In this document: piece by piece, positions 60,259-64,000 of the stretch
Layout of the letters: every line of letters starts with the position of its first letter
Numbering within the stretch: position 1 is the stretch's first letter
Notes under the pieces: generated by a model
Database searches by the model: none
The model's input: the letters and a program-made list of their open reading frames with translations, nothing else
What the model was told of the DNA's origin: nothing
Made by a program: the position numbers and the translations under genes
Assembly (NCBI GenBank): GCA_045226255.1
Contig: JBGVCG010000006.1
Location: 3,055-67,054, forward strand
DNA: 64,000 nucleotides
From: UBA1181 sp045226255
GTDB taxonomy: Bacteria; Bacteroidota; Bacteroidia; Bacteroidales; Paludibacteraceae
Direction: 5' to 3'

Positions 60259-60460
60259 GGGGCGTGTGGATCATTCGTTTTGTGCGGCGTCCCGTTGTCC
60301 GTGCGGATATTGAGGCGGGGTGTTAATTGTCCGCCCTGGAAGGGCATTTCATTAAAGAATTTTTGGGGCGTGTGGATCATTCGTTTTGTGCAGCGTCCCA
60401 TTGTCCGTGCGGATATTGAGGCGGGGTGTTAATTGTCCGCCCTGGAAGGGCATATCATTA
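60251..60460. repeat. 106-bp tandem duplication
   Basis: 60251-60356 and 60357-60460 are the same sequence with about three differences (GCGGCG/GCAGCG, CCCG/CCCA, CATTTC/CATATC). Each copy ends in the palindrome GCCCTGGAAGGGC. Non-coding. Confidence 0.9.
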
Positions 60461-60645
60461 CCTAGCCCAGGGCAACGCCCTGGGGAAAATGTGAGGAGGT
60501 TAAATACGCCCTGAAGGGGCAAAAGGATGTGGATGGTTGGTTGTTTGTTGCATTCCACCATAGAGACGATGTGCACATCGTCTCCACCGACAACCCATCA
60601 CCTCGCCCAAGACATACCCCCTGGGGAATTCTGAATTGTCTCTTC
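60455..60645. repeat. Intergenic palindromic repeat, copy C (inverted relative to 46270-46378)
   Basis: CCCAGGGCAACGCCCTGGG (about 60465-60483) followed by CGCCCTGAAGGGGCAAAAGGAT (about 60508-60529) are the reverse-order, reverse-complement modules of copy B. The 395 bases between 60250 and 60646 hold only repeats and no gene. Confidence 0.8.
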
Positions 60646-61161
60646 TCAAAAGGTCAATTTCCACGAAGAGACCGACTGAATAGGCTCTTCCTTTAAAAAA
60701 TCTTTTAAATGATTTATTAACCTATTTTTGTCAATCACAAAGAATAGATGTACCAATAATTTCAACGCCGCAAATAAAATCAACACTACTTTCATAATGG
60801 ACAGGAAATCCTCTTTGAAATAGATACCGATGAAAAAGAACATCAATGGAGGGAATATAATGAGGAAACGAGTAAAAGTGCAATGGGAACATTCCACAAC
60901 AAGTTGATCGGATGAAGAATTGGAAATGTAAACATCCATCACGTCCCTGCCACTGCGTTTCCCCACATAAAGCAAATCACTCGTCCTCTCTTCTAAATAT
61001 GGCGAGTAAAGTATCTTTTCCTTTGTGCCATCCTGCTCTGATTCCTGAATCCAATAACAGTTATAGCCACAGAAGGTCATAGTACTTTTTCTGGAATTAA
61101 GATAATTGGCTATGGACTTTAAATTTCCCGAAGGAAATATGGTTTTATTATAGTTTATCAT
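60646..61161 (-). CDS. Small membrane protein, unknown
   Basis: 171 residues. The N-terminal half is soluble (NSRKSTMTFCGYNCYWIQES, YVGKRSGRDVMDVYISNS). Two adjacent membrane spans follow (FLIIFPPLMFFFIGIYF and MKVVLILFAALKLLVHLFFV), then a short basic tail. AT-rich relative to its neighbours. It lies 18 bases after the BspA-like gene and could be co-transcribed with it. No family recognised. Confidence 0.65.
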   Translation of the reverse strand: MINYNKTIFPSGNLKSIANYLNSRKSTMTFCGYNCYWIQESEQDGTKEKILYSPYLEERTSDLLYVGKRSGRDVMDVYISNSSSDQLVVECSHCTFTRFLIIFPPLMFFFIGIYFKEDFLSIMKVVLILFAALKLLVHLFFVIDKNRLINHLKDFLKEEPIQSVSSWKLTF

Positions 61162-61179
61162 ATCTTAAACATTATGCTT

Positions 61180-64000
61180 TTACTTCACAATCACCTTGAT
61201 CCCCTTCAGCACATAGAGACCGCTCGCCAAGCCATCTATAGTGGTGATGCCCTCCGCATAGGCGACGCTTGCGACCGCCTTGCCGTGGATGTCGTAGAGG
61301 GTGGCTTTCCCTGCGTGAGCCGAGCGGATGTAAATGGTCCTCTCTACCGCATAGACGGAGATGCCCTCAGGTGTGGTTGGTTGCTCTTTCGTGGAGACGG
61401 ATGAAGAGTCGGCCGGTTGTAGCTTCGGGTATCCGTCCACCTCGTCGCGCACCCAACGGGCGAAGACGATCTCAGACTGTGCGGCGTTCATGGAGTCTAC
61501 CCAAGCATTCATGTCCGCTAGGAAGGCATCCGACTTGATGTAGTCCGTCGAGGTTTTTGTCACGCCTGGATATTCCTCTGGAGAATTGCAAATCACAGTA
61601 TCGGTGAAACAACGGACACAATGTTCGACTTGGCAGAAAGGACCGGTTTCTTCATTTCCAGATCTGTAATTCAATGTTATGATGGCGGAGGAATAACAGT
61701 TCACCAATTCCGGATTGCCATAGGCATGGCAGGCAATAGCGGCAGCCTGATATTCGCCTCCCACCACTCCGAGGTTGTAGCAATTTATGACTTTTGTGTT
61801 TCTTTCCATAATTGCACACATTGATGCCGCCCCATGATCGGAGTAGCCGTACAGTTCCGCTTCACTTCCGCAGTTCACGATGGTTGTATTCTCGGCCGAG
61901 GCCACAATGGCGGAAACGCAAAAACCAGTGATACGGGAATTCTTCACCACGACATTCTGTATGGTGGCATTTTTTGTATTTCCGAACAATCCTCTATACC
62001 AATGGGTGGACTCCCCTTGATATGGTGAATCTGTTATGTTATATAAATGCTCGATTGAATGCCCGGCACCATCAAAAACTCCTTCGAAAGCTATATAATC
62101 TTTCCCGTCTTTATGGACTCCGATAGGAATCCAAACGCTGTCCTTACACTCTTCGCTGAGGTCGATATCGTTCGCAAGACGTCCGTTGATGGTGGTTGCT
62201 CCGTCGTTCACCACATCGCGGAAGAGGGCCAACTCATGCCCGTTGTGGATGAGATAGTATTCGTCCTTGTCTCTTTCTAGGAAGTTAGGATTCAGTATTT
62301 TTGCCACTGTGACGGTGGTGTCGCTCACAATGTTCTTTCCATCAAAGTCATTTGCGAAAATATAGGTGTATCCGTCTGGGCTGACAGGCAAGGCGATTGT
62401 GCCATCCCTTGAGACCTCGATGTCGTTCACCGCACCCTTGAAGCGTACTACATAGCCCTGCGTCGGTTGCAAATTCACCCCTTCGAAGCGAGGAAATCCG
62501 TCCTCACCCTGCACCCATGAAAACAATGGAACTGAATCTTCTATTGTCCACCAGTCATATGTCTTCGGATTTTGTGCGACATACTTGTTCAGCGAATCGG
62601 TCACCGCACCTGAAAGGAATGCACTGGAATCCATTTCTTGGATGTTTTTTTCATTAATCAGATTTACACCTTCTGTTTTTAGGTTGAAACAATTATTGTG
62701 AGCTTCAAATATGGAATAGGCTTCCTTTGCTGTAATTGCCCCAGCATTATAGCAATTTGTTGGTGAGTCACAGCAATACATTCCGATTCCATGAGCTTCC
62801 CCTTCCCAGTTAATGATTCTTCCTCTATTGTAGCAATTGATAGGTTCTTGAGCATATATTCCTACTCCGTATGATTGTTTCACATCTCCAGAGGAAATTA
62901 CCAATCCATAATTGCTACAATTGACTAATTGACTGGCTTTCCCATACAAATTTAATCCCCCTGCAAATACGGAGCCAATAACAACACCTTCAAAGTGACA
63001 ATTCACAAGAAGAAGAGGGTTTATAGCGGATGTTATACCTGCGGCGTAAGTTCCTTTTACATAGGCATTCTTCACTATTAGATTTTCTATATGCCTACCG
63101 TCTATCAATGCCACATAGCCAGTTGATTGGTTGATATAGAGGTTGGAGATGGTATGGTTTCCTCCATCGAACATGGCGTCACCGAGATTGATAGTTTCCC
63201 AGTTGACAATTTCGCCATTGATGATGCCGCAGACTGGACTGAGGTCGATGTCGGCGTCAAGTCTTGCGTTCGGGTGGTATCCTTTGTTGTTTATATCCCT
63301 ATATGTCAAGAATTCTTGCAGGTTGTGGATTACATAGAAATCTTTGATGATGAGGATGGTGTCAGTCTCCATCTGATAATATACTGTGTCAATGCCCATG
63401 AATGCCTCCGTTCCGATTTTGGTGACTGATTTTGGAACAGTCAGCGATGATAGGCCTGTGCAGTTCTTGAATGATGTGGCTCCGATGGCGGTGATGGAGT
63501 CCGGGAGGGTGATGGAGGTCATTTTTGTGTTTCCATAGAATGCACTTTCACCGATGACTCTCACTTGATCTGAAATAGTGACAACACTATCGTTGCCAAG
63601 GTATGCAACCAATATTGTCTTTTGCTCGTCAGCATAGACGAAGTCTCCATCATAAGCTACACCTTTGATGTGTCGTCTCGCATCCCATGGGCTACCTGTG
63701 GAGCTTCCTCCATAACAGAGTATATCCGTTCCTCGGAATGCGTAAATTCCGATGGCGTTTACAGTGTTTGGGACGATGACAAGAGACAGATGATCACATC
63801 CATCAAACGCATATTTTTTGATGGATGTGAGGGAATCCGGGAAGATGACATTACTTAGTTTCGTTTTGTTATAGAAAGCATATTCACCGATGACTCTCAC
63901 TTGATCTGGAATGGTGACAACACTGTCGTTGCCAAGGTATGCATCCAATATTGTCTTTTGCTCGTCAGCATAGACGAAGTCTCCATCATAAACTACACCT
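61180..64000 (-). CDS. BspA-like surface protein with T9SS sorting domain, 5'-truncated by window edge
   Basis: The frame stays open to the right edge; the apparent start at 63948 is an internal TTG, so at least 939 residues are visible. The N-terminal visible part consists of LRR_5/BspA repeats (VRVIGEYAFYNKTKLSNVIF, ITAIGATSFKNCTGLSSLTV). Two right-handed beta-helix or GLUG-like regions follow (ARLDADIDLSPVCG, FDGGNHTISNLYIN; then RLANDIDLSEECKD, FDGAGHSIEHLYNI) with short Cys-Tyr repeats (LVNCYS, VINCYN). The last ~70 residues (YAVERTIYIRSAHAGKATLY, DIHGKAVASVAYAEGI, ASGLYVLKGIKVIVK) form a T9SS type A sorting domain. It is likely a cell-surface adhesin exported through PorV. Confidence 0.85.
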   Translation of the reverse strand, partial: GVVYDGDFVYADEQKTILDAYLGNDSVVTIPDQVRVIGEYAFYNKTKLSNVIFPDSLTSIKKYAFDGCDHLSLVIVPNTVNAIGIYAFRGTDILCYGGSSTGSPWDARRHIKGVAYDGDFVYADEQKTILVAYLGNDSVVTISDQVRVIGESAFYGNTKMTSITLPDSITAIGATSFKNCTGLSSLTVPKSVTKIGTEAFMGIDTVYYQMETDTILIIKDFYVIHNLQEFLTYRDINNKGYHPNARLDADIDLSPVCGIINGEIVNWETINLGDAMFDGGNHTISNLYINQSTGYVALIDGRHIENLIVKNAYVKGTYAAGITSAINPLLLVNCHFEGVVIGSVFAGGLNLYGKASQLVNCSNYGLVISSGDVKQSYGVGIYAQEPINCYNRGRIINWEGEAHGIGMYCCDSPTNCYNAGAITAKEAYSIFEAHNNCFNLKTEGVNLINEKNIQEMDSSAFLSGAVTDSLNKYVAQNPKTYDWWTIEDSVPLFSWVQGEDGFPRFEGVNLQPTQGYVVRFKGAVNDIEVSRDGTIALPVSPDGYTYIFANDFDGKNIVSDTTVTVAKILNPNFLERDKDEYYLIHNGHELALFRDVVNDGATTINGRLANDIDLSEECKDSVWIPIGVHKDGKDYIAFEGVFDGAGHSIEHLYNITDSPYQGESTHWYRGLFGNTKNATIQNVVVKNSRITGFCVSAIVASAENTTIVNCGSEAELYGYSDHGAASMCAIMERNTKVINCYNLGVVGGEYQAAAIACHAYGNPELVNCYSSAIITLNYRSGNEETGPFCQVEHCVRCFTDTVICNSPEEYPGVTKTSTDYIKSDAFLADMNAWVDSMNAAQSEIVFARWVRDEVDGYPKLQPADSSSVSTKEQPTTPEGISVYAVERTIYIRSAHAGKATLYDIHGKAVASVAYAEGITTIDGLASGLYVLKGIKVIVK
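63595..64000 (-). repeat. 336-bp period coding repeat in the BspA-like gene
   Basis: The stretch 63595-63664 recurs at 63931-64000 with only two differences, and similarity extends to the left (about 63550 vs 63886). The unit is 112 codons. Recombination between copies could change the number of leucine-rich repeats. Confidence 0.85.

Noticed and set aside
60251..60460. Possible CRISPR or phage array
   Set aside because: Only two long copies in direct tandem without spacers; no cas genes nearby.

Overview
The window looks like a chromosomal segment from a member of the Bacteroidota, most likely order Bacteroidales. Evidence read from the sequence: a short primary sigma factor without region 1.1, a type III glutamine synthetase (GlnN), the type IX secretion (T9SS) outer-membrane protein PorV plus several secreted proteins with T9SS C-terminal sorting domains, FISUMP and BspA-type leucine-rich proteins, and many upstream regions carrying the Bacteroidetes -7 box TAnnTTTG instead of the E. 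coli -10 box. Genus cannot be settled by eye. No rRNA, tRNA, CRISPR array or intact insertion sequence was seen; the one RNA gene is RNase P RNA (rnpB).

Layout. 1-2519: an AT-rich gene of unknown function (cut at the left edge) that ends against the 3' end of mnmE, a classical island integration site. 2520-9772: mnmE with an epimerase/zinc-ribbon fusion, a small winged-helix protein, an operon of a Yip1-like membrane protein, SmpB and a double-ATPase ABC protein, and a mutarotase-like protein. 9792-13963: leftward operon of RlmD-type methyltransferase, membrane metallophosphoesterase, Nif3-like protein and a coiled-coil zinc-ribbon protein. 14234-19608: a five-gene leftward operon for an unusual ABC system: an ATPase with an acidic N-terminal tail, a permease, a solute-binding protein fused to a peptidoglycan-binding OmpA domain, and two coiled-coil proteins. 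Two short peptide motifs recur among these proteins. 20001-24356: an FkbH-type HAD protein, acyl carrier protein, MBOAT and SGNH-like protein, which resembles a dlt-like cell-surface acylation cassette. 24617-28178: porV, an MFS transporter, miaA. 28206-30508: AT-rich islet of small secreted or membrane proteins.

30804-42689: glnN with a palindromic element in its promoter, a four-gene envelope operon (lipoprotein-like, DUF5723, Ig-like, DUF4253), a DUF3127 protein, a GH5 glycosidase lipoprotein, a secreted unknown, a Na/Pi cotransporter with endonuclease III. 42811-46026: two secreted proteins and rpoD. 46027-46560: intergenic palindromic repeats. 46614-48659: a radical SAM enzyme with its partner protein, which here appears to have exchanged its lipid anchor for a T9SS sorting domain. 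48749-59442: HtrA protease, rnpB, YihY, M3 peptidase, an unknown, a RelA-type (p)ppGpp synthetase with a degenerate hydrolase site, riboflavin synthase and IorA. 59531-64000: a PolB-like exonuclease, a second repeat block related to the first, a small membrane protein, and a large BspA-like T9SS-exported protein cut by the right edge.

Genes acting together: PorV should escort the T9SS cargo encoded at 44509-44976, 46614-47414 and 61180-64000. The most original parts are the ABC/OmpA operon with shared linear motifs, the radical SAM pair with T9SS rerouting, and the FkbH/ACP/MBOAT/SGNH cassette. All functions are predictions from sequence read by eye; no database search was run.
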